Below, in pieces: positions 1-8,687 of a DNA stretch of 64,000 nucleotides; position 1 is the first letter of the stretch; each line of letters begins with the position of its first letter. Origin of the DNA: Yoonia vestfoldensis SKA53 (GTDB lineage: Bacteria; Pseudomonadota; Alphaproteobacteria; Rhodobacterales; Rhodobacteraceae); contig NZ_CH672414.1 in assembly GCF_000152785.1 (NCBI RefSeq), positions 1,019,472 through 1,083,471 on the forward strand, given 5' to 3'. Position numbers and translations under genes: made by a program. The notes beneath the pieces were generated by a model, which saw only the letters and a list, made by a program, of their open reading frames with translations, was not told where the DNA came from and ran no database searches.

Positions 1-63
1 GTAAAAACCGCGTACCAAGTCCAGCCACGGGAAAGACGGCCGTGGTCACTGTAAGCGCTTTGC

Positions 64-1152
64 TCAATTCGGATCGCTTTCCAAGATTTCGAGAAGAATG
101 GCGTGGACGAGGATGGCGTGGCCGGCCCCGTCGGGGTCGGGATCGATGCCCAAAAAATCACCGCTGCCGTGCGCCAGCGGCGGCACCGCATATTCAAAGC
201 TGTGGGTGGTCGGGGGCGCTGTGAGGATAAAAGACTGCCAGCCGGAATTGCCAAGGTCATTAGTCGAATAGGCCAGTGCAGCGCGTGCGCCCTCGGGTCC
301 CGACATCGTGACGGAGACGCGCACGACGTTGGCCGCGGCGTCGGCCTCAAACTCATCATCGAGCCGGATAAAGGCGCCGCCGGTTGTCCCCGTCGAGTAG
401 AGCCCCGGCACGTGGCCGGAGATGCGCACAGCGCCGCCCTCATCCGTCATCTCGTGGCCGTGGTACGACCGAAACGCCATCGGTCGCGCGTTTGCGCCGT
501 AAGCCACCGTCCCAACGGTCAGTGTTTCAGCCGGTGTTTCATCCGCGTCAGCCACCGCGGTGTCAGTAACATCTGCGACTTCATCCGCAGCGGGGGCAGC
601 CGCCATCAGCACCTCATCCGGCACAATCACGGGCTCCGCCATCACCGCCTCGAGGATTTCCTGCACGGTCGTGTCAGGCTCTTCGGTGACCTGATCCCCG
701 AAGAATGCGGCTAGGCTCGCGTCAGCGCCCTGCAGTGCCGCGTCATCCAGATTTCCGCCCAGCGTCAGCGACAAGCTATCCACGGGCTCCACCGTTTCGA
801 TGGTCGGCCCCGCGCCCAGACGCAGCGGCTCACCGAGGCGCGCACCCATTACGTTGCCGACAGCATTTCCAGTGGCCTCGTCCGAGATCCGCGCGCCCTC
901 GGGCAGCGCAATGACGACACCCGCCCTCAGCAGATCACAATTCTCGATCGTGCTTCTATTGATGCGGCACAAATCATCCCAGCTGACAGGCACACCCGCG
1001 ATCTGGCGTGCGATGGAGGCAAGTGTGTCGCCCTGCTGCACAGTATATGTCTCCTGCGCAGCAGCGGCACTGGCCATGAGTGCAACGCTCGTGGTTGCGA
1101 GGATAAGCGAGCATGTGGCAGTCTTTATCGCGTCAAATTCCCGATAAATCAC
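64..1152 (-). CDS. LysM domain protein with signal peptide and C-terminal unknown domain
   Basis: This is a 362-residue exported protein. The start is a GTG codon; residues about 12-34 form a Sec-type signal peptide ending in Ala-Ala-Ala-Gln. Residues about 35-85 are one LysM module (YTVQQGDTLASIARQIAG), which in this family binds glycan chains of peptidoglycan or related polymers. A long acidic, Ala/Thr/Glu-rich linker follows to about residue 215, and the last 145 residues look like a beta-rich folded domain that I do not recognise. The protein probably sits in the periplasm or cell surface. It faces an empty 620-bp stretch upstream and no gene in the window shares its transcript. The LysM call is firm; the role is unknown. 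The start could lie elsewhere, but the next in-frame ATG would remove the signal peptide. Confidence 0.75.
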   Translation of the reverse strand: MIYREFDAIKTATCSLILATTSVALMASAAAAQETYTVQQGDTLASIARQIAGVPVSWDDLCRINRSTIENCDLLRAGVVIALPEGARISDEATGNAVGNVMGARLGEPLRLGAGPTIETVEPVDSLSLTLGGNLDDAALQGADASLAAFFGDQVTEEPDTTVQEILEAVMAEPVIVPDEVLMAAAPAADEVADVTDTAVADADETPAETLTVGTVAYGANARPMAFRSYHGHEMTDEGGAVRISGHVPGLYSTGTTGGAFIRLDDEFEADAAANVVRVSVTMSGPEGARAALAYSTNDLGNSGWQSFILTAPPTTHSFEYAVPPLAHGSGDFLGIDPDPDGAGHAILVHAILLEILESDPN

Positions 1153-1774
1153 AACACCGCCCCACCCAATCCCCGTTCCGTGAAATCAATCGCCCAACGC
1201 AGATGAACACTTCCGGCACGCCGGCCCCGCCCAGTCGCGCAACGGCTACCGCACGGCGCCTCGCTTGGGGCTACCCGATGTCACGCCATTCATGACACGC
1301 AAAACGATCGCGTCCCCATCCTGATCCCGCGTTGACCGCTTAGTGTCAAGTTGAAACCCTTCACGCGACGAAGTGGCACCGCAGCCGAGCCTACATATCG
1401 CAGCTTTGTCCCCGCGCAGCCCGTCCGGCAGCCCCTTCACCTCACGCCGATTGCGTCGGCGGCGGGGCCCAGTATCTATTGCCCATAATGAAATATCGGT
1501 TGCCCGGAATACGGCACAGAATGCCAGCCCCAGCCTCTCTGCCACTACCCGCGACCCATAACACGGGGGAGTTTCCTGCTGCGCCCGTGACGACGTTTGC
1601 CCCCGCCCTGCCCCGTCGAAGCCGTGTCACTTACGCGGCTCGGACCGCGACGGCCGACGTCCGGCGCCCGTTGGTGTCGTTTTAGAACTTGCGGATTGCA
1701 CAAACCGTTTCAATACGATAGTATCAAAACAATACCTTTTTTGATTCACATTTACGCGCATCACGGAGGCTTCA
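1153..1774. other. Intergenic stretch, no convincing gene
   Basis: The roughly 620 bases between two divergent genes contain only GC-driven reading frames without ribosome-binding sites or recognisable protein sequence. The right end (about 1690-1770) turns AT-rich and carries a short palindrome (GATAGTATC near 1724), probably the promoter area of the Ala-rich protein, whose ribosome-binding site ACGGAGG lies just before its ATG. I see no tRNA or clear RNA fold in the rest. Confidence 0.5.
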
Positions 1775-2629
1775 ATGATCAAGCAACTCACCATGGCGAC
1801 GGCCCTCGTCACAGTCCTCGCAAGCGCAAGCTTTGCCCAGACGGCGGCCGAGTCGGCGCAGTTCGAGACTGCCATTGCATCCGCCGAGGCGGCATGTGCC
1901 AGCGGGGGCACCAGTTGCGCTGCCCTGATGGAAGTGGCCATCGCCGCTATCGTCGCGGCGCCCGTCCCCGCAGCCGCCCGGATCCAGCTGGTTGCCAGCG
2001 CCGCCGCTCGCGTCACGCAATCGCTGCCCGCAAGCATGGCATCAAATATTGTGGCCGAAATTACCGCCGCCGCCGGACGGCAGGCAACGGACGCCGCCAA
2101 TAGCATCGTTGCTAGCGCGCCGCCAGCCGAACAAGCGGCAGCCCTCGCCGCCGTGCCTGCCGCGATCGAACGGGTCTCGACATCCGCGACAAACAAAGCT
2201 GCAGAGCGCCCCGAGATTGCAGCGCAAGTCGCCTCCAGCGTCATCGAGCAAATTGCGCGCGCGCCAATGACCGCGGCAGCGCGTATCGACGCCGTATCGC
2301 GCGCCGCAACCCAAGTAACGGAAGCACTGCCGGCATCCGCCTCGTCCGCAGTTGTCTCTGCCTCGATCACAGTCGTGCTCGAGGCTGCCGCCGCCGCAAC
2401 GCGCTCCGTCGCCGCTGCCGCGCCGGCCAGTGAAGCGGCAGCCGTGCAGGCGGCCGTGGCGACAGGCAGTGCGACAATTCGAAATGCCGCCGCCGGTCAG
2501 GCAGCGCGGCGGCCCGATATCGCAAGCACTATTGCGTCTGTGGTCGAGGTGACAAGCCCGGCAGCGACCGGTCCCACAAATGTGCAGGGCCCCGTGTCGG
2601 TACAGGCTCCGGCGGCAAGTCCGACCTAA
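1775..2629 (+). CDS. Ala-rich exported protein with two 101-residue repeats
   Basis: This 284-residue protein starts at an ATG preceded by a strong ACGGAGG. Residues 1-22 are a signal peptide cleaved after Ser-Phe-Ala, so the protein is periplasmic or secreted. Residues 61-160 and 162-259 are a tandem duplication: APVPAAARI (62-70) recurs as APMTAAARI (163-171), and RPEIA (145-149) as RPDIA (246-250), a constant offset of 101. Composition is dominated by Ala, Ser, Val and Thr with amphipathic helical spacing; there are two cysteines (41, 48) before the repeats and a Pro/Gly-rich tail. A clear terminator follows at 2692-2717, so it is monocistronic. I do not recognise a family. A helical structural or surface protein is an inference from composition only. 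Confidence 0.7.
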   Translation: MIKQLTMATALVTVLASASFAQTAAESAQFETAIASAEAACASGGTSCAALMEVAIAAIVAAPVPAAARIQLVASAAARVTQSLPASMASNIVAEITAAAGRQATDAANSIVASAPPAEQAAALAAVPAAIERVSTSATNKAAERPEIAAQVASSVIEQIARAPMTAAARIDAVSRAATQVTEALPASASSAVVSASITVVLEAAAAATRSVAAAAPASEAAAVQAAVATGSATIRNAAAGQAARRPDIASTIASVVEVTSPAATGPTNVQGPVSVQAPAASPT

Positions 2630-3002
2630 TACGGGTCGCATCCCCTCCGCGCCCTTACACCGCGCGGGCCATACTTTGAAAATAATGAAGAGGGTCCGCC
2701 AATCGCGGACCCTTTTTGTATTGGGTCGCACTCGTCTCATTTTGCGGCGGCGTGCGCCTACCCCGAGGTGGCGCGCGGCTTCAGCGCAAAGGCTCGACGC
2801 AGGGCTACTTTGCCGCGCGCAGACCGCCTATTGCGCAGGCGCGAGGTATGTATGAGGCTGAAGCCGCGCCAACGTGTCGCCCGCGATCTGGCTAATGGCA
2901 GGGGCAGCAGTGCGTGGGATCCCGTCTTGCGCGCCAGCTTTCGTGCGCTTGCCGTACGACCGGCTAGCGCAAGTCCGTCCGGTTTCGCACCACCTTCGCG
3001 CG
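2630..3002. other. Intergenic stretch with terminator and a spaced 13-bp inverted repeat
   Basis: After the terminator I see no gene. The stretch does hold a perfect 13-base inverted repeat: GCGCGGCTTCAGC at 2773-2785 and its complement at 2857-2869, 71 bases apart, with a nested GCAAAG/CTTTGC pair (2786-2791 and 2808-2813). The pair could fold as an RNA or be a remnant of a small element. The rest shows nothing. Confidence 0.5.
2692..2717 (+). terminator. Rho-independent terminator after the Ala-rich gene
   Basis: An eight-base stem GGGTCCGC (2692-2699) pairs with GCGGACCC (2705-2712) around a five-base loop, and five T residues follow immediately. This is a textbook intrinsic terminator 62 bases past the stop codon at 2629. 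Confidence 0.9.
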
Positions 3003-3569
3003 TTAGTTTAATCGGTGCGTTTTGGTTAAAAACCGGTCTATTTGGCGGAACATAATCATCAATAAGAATAAAATAACAAATAGACCGATAACATCCCCAA
3101 TAATATGGGAGAGCATAATTAACAGGCTCGGAGGCGAGAAATTAAGTGCACTAAATCCTGCAGCACTCATCACTGACCCGAAGACGCCAGCAATCATGAC
3201 TTGCTGCCAAGAGAACCTGCCAGACGACGCCCAGACGTTTTTGAAAAGACGGCACGCCAGTGTTACGGCTACATAGCAACTGATGAGCGAGACGGCTGTC
3301 CCTGAAATGTGATATCCTACTTGGCCAGCACCGTAGGCCAAGACTATCCACATCAAGACCGAACCGGGCAGTAGGTAGATAAATCCCATCCAGCCAAAGA
3401 AGAGGAAGGACAGGATCCGAACGCCATGCGGTAAGAATATCAAGCTTCCCAACTCGAAGCCTTGCGGAAACACTGTTTTCTGCACGGGTGCGATCAATAG
3501 AATTACAAGCACGAATGATCCGATATAAGCGGCCGTTACACATAGAAATGCTGGCAGAGAAAATGTCAT
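3003..3569 (-). CDS. Multi-spanning inner-membrane protein, unknown
   Basis: This is a 188-residue protein, nearly all membrane-embedded: I count five to six hydrophobic segments (residues about 8-28, 38-65, 68-82, 88-107, 122-140 and 148-172). A GGAG sits nine bases before the ATG. The segment FLPHGVRILSFLFFGWMGF faintly recalls the N-terminal MASE1-type sensory membrane domain, but no signalling output domain follows, so I leave it unassigned. It lies 154 AT-rich bases downstream of the BY-kinase gene on the same strand and may end the exopolysaccharide operon or be transcribed alone. The gene and its surroundings are more AT-rich than the rest of the window, which suggests acquisition. Confidence 0.6.
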   Translation of the reverse strand: MTFSLPAFLCVTAAYIGSFVLVILLIAPVQKTVFPQGFELGSLIFLPHGVRILSFLFFGWMGFIYLLPGSVLMWIVLAYGAGQVGYHISGTAVSLISCYVAVTLACRLFKNVWASSGRFSWQQVMIAGVFGSVMSAAGFSALNFSPPSLLIMLSHIIGDVIGLFVILFLLMIMFRQIDRFLTKTHRLN

Positions 3570-3723
3570 TCAAAAGCTCCAACAAAAAAATTTAAGATAA
3601 TCAAATTATTAGATATTTCTCACGGTTCAGAATTCAATAAATATTACTTTTAAGATCTCAATGCGTTAATATCGTAAAAATATCTACGCGTTTATCTATA
3701 TTCCATCACGTCGACCCAACCTC
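3570..3723. other. AT-rich intergenic patch
   Basis: About 150 bases of markedly AT-rich sequence separate the BY-kinase stop from the membrane-protein start. Base composition clearly differs from both flanks. It is the likely promoter zone of the membrane-protein gene; I cannot assign -35/-10 boxes with confidence. Confidence 0.4.
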
Positions 3724-5862
3724 TCACGAGGGGGTCCCGTATCCAGAATAATAGCCGCCGTAGTAATAGGCTTTCTTGCCTCTCCGCTCCATCGAAAGGA
3801 CGGGCAGGACATGGACCCCAGCATGCATATCGCCGCGAATACGTTCTGCCGCACGCTTGACATCGCGCTGATTGGTGGCGGCATACCGCACCATCATCAC
3901 GACCAGATCTGCGTAGGGCGTCAGGTAAAGCGTGTCGACCACAGGTAAAACCGGCGCCGTATCAATGACGATCGCATCGAATTCTTTTCGCAATTTATAA
4001 AGAAACTGCACGGTGCGGGTGGAGGACACCAGCGTATCTGTCGGCAAGTCAGAGCGTCCACCACCGACCAGAATATCAAGACCAGTCTCTGCCTCGTGGA
4101 AATGACATCCCGCAAGGTCAGCATCTGTCGCGCGGCCTGATAATGTATCAAGCAGCGCAGTCGACGCAGGCGCACCAATCCGGTGCGCGATGGACGGCTT
4201 GCGCAGATCAAAATCCACCAAAAGGGTTTTTGTGCCGGACAGCGCCAGCGTGCGCGCAAAGGCAATCGCGGCTGTGGTCTTGCCCTCTTCCGGCACAGCC
4301 GAGGTGAACAGATAAATCCGCCCCCCTTCGCCCGGGCGCGTAAGCCGCGCGGCCTGCCTGCGGACCTGTCGCAAGCTTTCCGAAAAGCCAGACATCGGCG
4401 CCTGCCAGATTTGCGATGTCACATCGCCTTCTTCCGGCGTCGAAATGGCAGGCACTGGCAGCGCCACCGGAGCATTCAAAAGCTCGCGCAGCTGATCCTC
4501 TGACGTCACACCGCCAATCAGGAATTCGTTGATAAAGGCCAGGCCAACGCCCACGCCGAACGAAGCCACGATCGCGAGCGCGAGGATCAGCCGGCTGTTC
4601 GGAAACGACGGATTGGACGGCATCACAGCACTTGACGCCATCACGGCATCGGAAATCTGCACATCGGCCAGGGTTTCCAACTGCCGCAGACGCCGCAGCA
4701 GGTTTTCATAGTCAATCCGTGCGGTCGCACTTTCTTGTTGCAGCCGGTAGAACATCGACAGATCGGCGGAGGGCAAGTCAGAAGCAAGAGCAGCCTCGCG
4801 CAATTCGGCGCGCGCGCGCTCTGCGACCTGCGTCAGGTCCGAAATCCCCGCCAGAGACGCGTCTCTGTCGCGCGCCGCCATCTCGCGCAGGCGGTTGTCG
4901 ACGTTCGCCAATTCAGCCCGCAACGCCGCTGCATCGATCCCGCTTGCACTGGGGTCTGTCTCCAGCTGACGTTGCAATGCTTCGCGTTGTGAGGCCAGTT
5001 CAAGGACGGCTGCAGAAAGCAGGTCACTTTGGTCCGCCATAACGCCACGTCCTTCAACGATGGCGCGCAACGCCGCAGATTGCTGCCGCAACCCGTCAAG
5101 CTGCCCCTGCGCGAGCGAGAAACGGTCTCTGACCCCGATCAGGTCTTCGCGGTCGCTATTCTCGACAAAATCGGCAACCACATTTTCCAAAAACCGGTCC
5201 GCCTCGGTCTGCAACCGTTCCAGTTCTGCTTGCGCATTGTCGATGCGGGGTGCCAGAATATCGCGTGAGGCAAGGATCTGGCGGATTTTGTTTTCGACCT
5301 GCCGCGTGGTGTAGATCGAGACAAGCAGGTTGGCCAATTCTGCCGCCCTTTCAGGGTCCTGCGATGTGACCGATACCTCGACAAGATAGGTCAGGCCGCG
5401 CCGGCGCACCGCAACGGCATCGCCCACACGCCGCAAGATATCTGTCACCGCAGCGCCCGCCTCTCTTGTTGTGTCGGTCTCTATCCCGAGCCAGGCCATG
5501 ACCTGCGCGCTGCGTGACACCGTCACACCAAACTCCGGATCGGACACCAGATTTGCCTCTGCGATCAAGGCTAACAGAACGTCGCTTGATTTCAGGATCG
5601 CGACCTCGCCTTCGACCTGCGCGGAAATGGCCGCGCTATTGTTCTGCGACGCAACATCTTCGGACAGAACGCCGCGATTTGGCTCGATCGAGACCAGCGC
5701 CGTTGCTGTATATTTGGGTGTGACAGCAAACAGATAGATCACAGCCAGCACAATGATGCTGGCGACAGACATGACAATCACGCGGTACTGACGGCGAAGA
5801 ACACCGATGAATGCGCTGATGTCGATTTGATCATCACCGCGCGGGATGTCTTGATTTGTCAT
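3724..5862 (-). CDS. Wzz-type chain-length protein fused to BY-kinase (polysaccharide tyrosine autokinase)
   Basis: This 712-residue inner-membrane protein couples polysaccharide polymerisation and export to tyrosine phosphorylation. Residues about 10-100 form the Wzz domain with transmembrane helix 1 (about 28-46); a long periplasmic coiled coil spans about 190-400, and helix 2 is near 422-442. The cytoplasmic kinase part has the BY-kinase Walker A (SAVPEEGKTTAA, near residue 525), Walker A' (LLVDFDLRKPS) and Walker B (AIVIDTAP). The last 15 residues hold a tyrosine cluster (YYYGGYYSGYG), the expected autophosphorylation tail. It is the single-polypeptide ExoP/GumC-like layout. Its ATG overlaps the stop of the phosphatase gene upstream in an ATGA, so the two are translationally coupled. 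The family call is firm. Confidence 0.93.
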   Translation of the reverse strand: MTNQDIPRGDDQIDISAFIGVLRRQYRVIVMSVASIIVLAVIYLFAVTPKYTATALVSIEPNRGVLSEDVASQNNSAAISAQVEGEVAILKSSDVLLALIAEANLVSDPEFGVTVSRSAQVMAWLGIETDTTREAGAAVTDILRRVGDAVAVRRRGLTYLVEVSVTSQDPERAAELANLLVSIYTTRQVENKIRQILASRDILAPRIDNAQAELERLQTEADRFLENVVADFVENSDREDLIGVRDRFSLAQGQLDGLRQQSAALRAIVEGRGVMADQSDLLSAAVLELASQREALQRQLETDPSASGIDAAALRAELANVDNRLREMAARDRDASLAGISDLTQVAERARAELREAALASDLPSADLSMFYRLQQESATARIDYENLLRRLRQLETLADVQISDAVMASSAVMPSNPSFPNSRLILALAIVASFGVGVGLAFINEFLIGGVTSEDQLRELLNAPVALPVPAISTPEEGDVTSQIWQAPMSGFSESLRQVRRQAARLTRPGEGGRIYLFTSAVPEEGKTTAAIAFARTLALSGTKTLLVDFDLRKPSIAHRIGAPASTALLDTLSGRATDADLAGCHFHEAETGLDILVGGGRSDLPTDTLVSSTRTVQFLYKLRKEFDAIVIDTAPVLPVVDTLYLTPYADLVVMMVRYAATNQRDVKRAAERIRGDMHAGVHVLPVLSMERRGKKAYYYGGYYSGYGTPS

Positions 5863-6671
5863 TGTCTGGTGGTCCTATCAGGGTTGTAGACTTCAAAAAA
5901 TTCGGTGCTGGCGTCGCTTGTGCCGGGCGTCACGCGCAGCGCTGTCAGCCGGTCAGTGGCATAGGCGCCCGTGTCGATGCAGCTGGTCTGACCAATCGTG
6001 CGGAGCTGATCTGCAGCGAAGTGCCCAAAAACCAGACGGCCCGCGCCCTGCGACAGGGCCGTGACATCGCCAGCCACGCCCCAGGTCAGGTCAGCAGCGG
6101 TCTGGGCCTCATCTGTTTTGGCGGGGTCAAGCCCGGCATGGGTAAAGCGCCAGTCACCCGATCGCACCGCCCGTGGCGCGCGCCTCAGCGTGTCAAGATG
6201 CGTGCTTGGGATGCTTGCGCTTAAATATTGCAGCACTTTTTTGCGTGGCATCTGCAAGATGTCGGACTTGGTCAGGTAAATGCCATAGGAATTCAGCGTC
6301 GCGCCGCCGCCGTGATCCAGCCAGGCAATATTTGCCTCTGGCCGGTCGACAAAAGCGAGAAACATTTCCTCGTGATTGCCAAGAAGGGTCAAGCGGCGCA
6401 CGCCTTTGGGCGCAGGCGCGGTCAGGTGATCAAGAACATGCGCGCTGTGCGGACCACGGTCGATCAGATCGCCCAAGTAAAGCAGCACCACGTCACGATA
6501 GCGGCGTTGTGTCCAATCCTGCGCAAGCACAGCCTCCAGCGCCGCCAACAAATCGCGCCGCCCATGCACGTCACCAATGGCGTAAATCGCCTCTGGCGGC
6601 TGCAAATCCTGCCAAAACGATGGCGCTATCGGCGCGGGGCGGCGTTTAAAAAAAGACATCATGTCCCTCAT
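5859..6671 (-). CDS. PPP-family metallophosphoesterase (serine/threonine protein phosphatase-like)
   Basis: This 270-residue protein carries the complete PPP motif set: GDVHG near residue 31, GDLIDRG, GNHE, and later His residues, which bind two metal ions in calcineurin-like phosphatases. I place the start at the ATG at 6671 because it overlaps the stop of the O-antigen ligase gene (ATGA); the longer upstream frame lies inside that gene and is rich in Arg and Cys. Its own stop overlaps the BY-kinase start. Bacterial relatives (PrpA type) dephosphorylate proteins. Sitting between a polymerase and a tyrosine kinase, it may reverse the kinase's phosphorylation in place of the usual low-molecular-weight tyrosine phosphatase; that is inference. 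A diadenosine tetraphosphatase-like role cannot be excluded. Confidence 0.85.
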   Translation of the reverse strand: MRDMMSFFKRRPAPIAPSFWQDLQPPEAIYAIGDVHGRRDLLAALEAVLAQDWTQRRYRDVVLLYLGDLIDRGPHSAHVLDHLTAPAPKGVRRLTLLGNHEEMFLAFVDRPEANIAWLDHGGGATLNSYGIYLTKSDILQMPRKKVLQYLSASIPSTHLDTLRRAPRAVRSGDWRFTHAGLDPAKTDEAQTAADLTWGVAGDVTALSQGAGRLVFGHFAADQLRTIGQTSCIDTGAYATDRLTALRVTPGTSDASTEFFEVYNPDRTTRQ

Positions 6672-8014
6672 CCCTTCGCCCCGCGCGACAGGCTGGATGA
6701 ATTTGGCGCCAGGCCAAGGACGATCACAGCCACGAATAAATAGGCGTTCGCCGGCATCTCGAGCGAGAAGTCGAGCAGCGAATGAAGACCCACGATCACG
6801 ACTGCGGCAAGGGCAGCATCTGACAGATGTGACACCGGCGTCACGATCTTTGACAGGCTCCGGCGCAGCAAAGCCAGCGCGACAAGCCCCACCAAGAGGA
6901 TCGGCAAACTGCCCAGAACAATGCCCAACTCGGACCACAGAGCCAGATAGGTGTTATGGGCGAGGTGCCAATCACGGTCGGGGCTGACCGGCAGGCGCTG
7001 ATAGGCGCGGAATGCCTCGCCAAAATTGCCGAGCCCGACGCCAAGCAGTGGATTTGCGCGGATCATATCGAGAATGTTCAGATAAAGATCGATCCGCACG
7101 CTTGCACTGTCCGCAGTGCTCCCAAGGCGTTCTGTGACAGCACCACCATAAAGAAGTGCCACCATGATCAGGCTGAGCCCGCCAAGAATCCCCAGAGCGA
7201 GAGCCACGATGCCGGCCAATCCGGTGCGTCCAACAATCCTGCGCAGGCGCAAGATCACCACCACGCTCGCACCGACAAGTGCCACGAACAGCCCCATGCG
7301 CGACGCCGTTGCAAAGATGGCAGCAAGGCAAAGCAGCGCAACGGTTGCCAGAACAAGCGAACGCATCCTGCCCTCAAGTGGGCTCGCGCGGTGTCCGCTG
7401 CGGTGCTGCCGGCCCACGCCTGTATCGTCCGCAAGCGCGCTCGCCAAGGTCAGGCTCATCCCGATGGCAAGGAATGTTGCAAAGGAATTGCGGTTTACAA
7501 AAGGACCGGTGGCAACGCCTAAATAACTGGTCTTTTCGAAAAAAAGCCATTCCGTGCGATCAATGGTGATCAACCCGTAGACCGCGTAAAACAGAAATCC
7601 GATGACCAAGACCGTCGCATAGTCAACCGCGCGCTGGCCACGCGTCAGCGCTTGCAACAATGTCCAGCCGAGCGCGGCGTAGGATAATTGCCGGATCAGG
7701 CCATAAATGGCATCCGTGTCGGACGCAGCGCCGCCAACAAGCACGACATGCAGACACAGCCCCACCAAAAACACCAGATAAAGCGGGGCCAATCCCGGCA
7801 CGCCATGGGTCAGAAAGCGGACGTGCCGGTTTGACCGCGCCAAGCTGTATGTTGCGAGTGCTGCGGCAAAAAACAGAACGCTTGCAAACATCAACCACCA
7901 ATGCGGGCGAAATCCCCCAACCGCCATCGGCGCGATCACAACCACCGCCAGACAGATCGCTGCTGCCAGCCGAACAGGCCATTGCGTCCGTATCCCCGAA
8001 ATCGCCTTATCCAC
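6668..8014 (-). CDS. O-antigen ligase / Wzy-type polymerase family membrane protein
   Basis: This 448-residue protein has about eleven hydrophobic segments and the Wzy_C signature region (LLGVGLGNFGEAF, then HNTYLALWSELG, around residues 335-385), whose His is conserved in O-antigen ligases and polymerases. It should join lipid-linked saccharide units in the periplasm. I choose the GTG at 8014 (followed by DKAISG) with GGAGAG six bases upstream; an ATG further out at 8131 would add residues encoded inside the preceding gene. The start overlaps the preceding stop by eight bases and its stop overlaps the phosphatase ATG. No glycosyltransferase, flippase or outer-membrane exporter gene is nearby, so the sugar units must be made elsewhere. 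Confidence 0.88.
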   Translation of the reverse strand: MDKAISGIRTQWPVRLAAAICLAVVVIAPMAVGGFRPHWWLMFASVLFFAAALATYSLARSNRHVRFLTHGVPGLAPLYLVFLVGLCLHVVLVGGAASDTDAIYGLIRQLSYAALGWTLLQALTRGQRAVDYATVLVIGFLFYAVYGLITIDRTEWLFFEKTSYLGVATGPFVNRNSFATFLAIGMSLTLASALADDTGVGRQHRSGHRASPLEGRMRSLVLATVALLCLAAIFATASRMGLFVALVGASVVVILRLRRIVGRTGLAGIVALALGILGGLSLIMVALLYGGAVTERLGSTADSASVRIDLYLNILDMIRANPLLGVGLGNFGEAFRAYQRLPVSPDRDWHLAHNTYLALWSELGIVLGSLPILLVGLVALALLRRSLSKIVTPVSHLSDAALAAVVIVGLHSLLDFSLEMPANAYLFVAVIVLGLAPNSSSLSRGAKG

Positions 8015-8687
8015 GGATTTCTCTCCGCAGCGCGTCGAGGAACCTTTGCCGGTCGAGCGCGGGCAATGCGTCCGCGATCCGGTCCACAATGGGGCGAAGG
8101 TCTGGCACCTGCGCGTAAAGCGATGCCGCAACGGTCACGCCACGGCCAGAGCCGATCAGAACAGGCAGCTCCCTTTCCAGCAGGCCACCATTTTGCGTCA
8201 GTTCCTGCGGCGAAAAGGCAAGAAACCCGATCCGGATACGGTAGACGATCATCGCCAGATCGGTTGGTGCCAGCGTCACAGAGTGCCGCAGCATCCTGTC
8301 CACGCCAACAAGATCACCCGCCGCCAGATGCTCAAACGCCAAAACGGCGTATATCTCGGACAATTCAAGCCCTGATGCCCGTGCATGACGCGCTTGCATC
8401 GCACAATTTGCGGTAGTTTCTTGTTGTACTTCTGCGGCCTGAAAGGAAAATTGCTGCGCGGTCAAAAGAAAAAGGCAGCTCGACAACAAACGGCGCTGAT
8501 GACGGCTTCCCGAGGAGACCGGCAAGACAACCGGCGGCACCGTCCAGAACACGACAGCAGACCCATTCTCATCGGGATCGACGAAGGCGGCCGAAAGCTC
8601 ACGCGATGCAAGGCCCGCGCTCACGGTGCCAAGCGTCACAAGCACGACCATGGCCGTGATGGAAAGGATTACCGTCAGTAGTTTCAT
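8007..8687 (-). CDS. Membrane-anchored protein, first gene of the exopolysaccharide operon
   Basis: This is a 226-residue protein of unknown function. Residues about 3-27 are a hydrophobic anchor or uncleaved signal (LTVILSITAMVVLVTLGTVS), and a second weaker hydrophobic patch lies near 66-78. The C-terminal half (about 100-226) is helical with alternating Ala/Leu pattern, loosely like tetratricopeptide helices, so it may be a periplasmic adaptor. Its stop overlaps the start of the O-antigen ligase gene by eight bases, which places it at the head of that operon and argues for a shared role. No ribosome-binding site is obvious before the ATG. It diverges from the MotA-like gene across a 132-base AT-rich promoter region. 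Confidence 0.6.
   Translation of the reverse strand: MKLLTVILSITAMVVLVTLGTVSAGLASRELSAAFVDPDENGSAVVFWTVPPVVLPVSSGSRHQRRLLSSCLFLLTAQQFSFQAAEVQQETTANCAMQARHARASGLELSEIYAVLAFEHLAAGDLVGVDRMLRHSVTLAPTDLAMIVYRIRIGFLAFSPQELTQNGGLLERELPVLIGSGRGVTVAASLYAQVPDLRPIVDRIADALPALDRQRFLDALRREIRG

Noticed and set aside
1246-1545. A 99-residue minus-strand frame upstream of the LysM gene
   Set aside because: No ribosome-binding site, no recognisable sequence, and composition as expected from a random GC-rich frame.
2042-2740. A 232-residue minus-strand frame rich in Arg, Cys and Gly opposite the Ala-rich gene
   Set aside because: It is the complement of Ala-coding GCN codons, which yield Arg/Gly/Cys runs.
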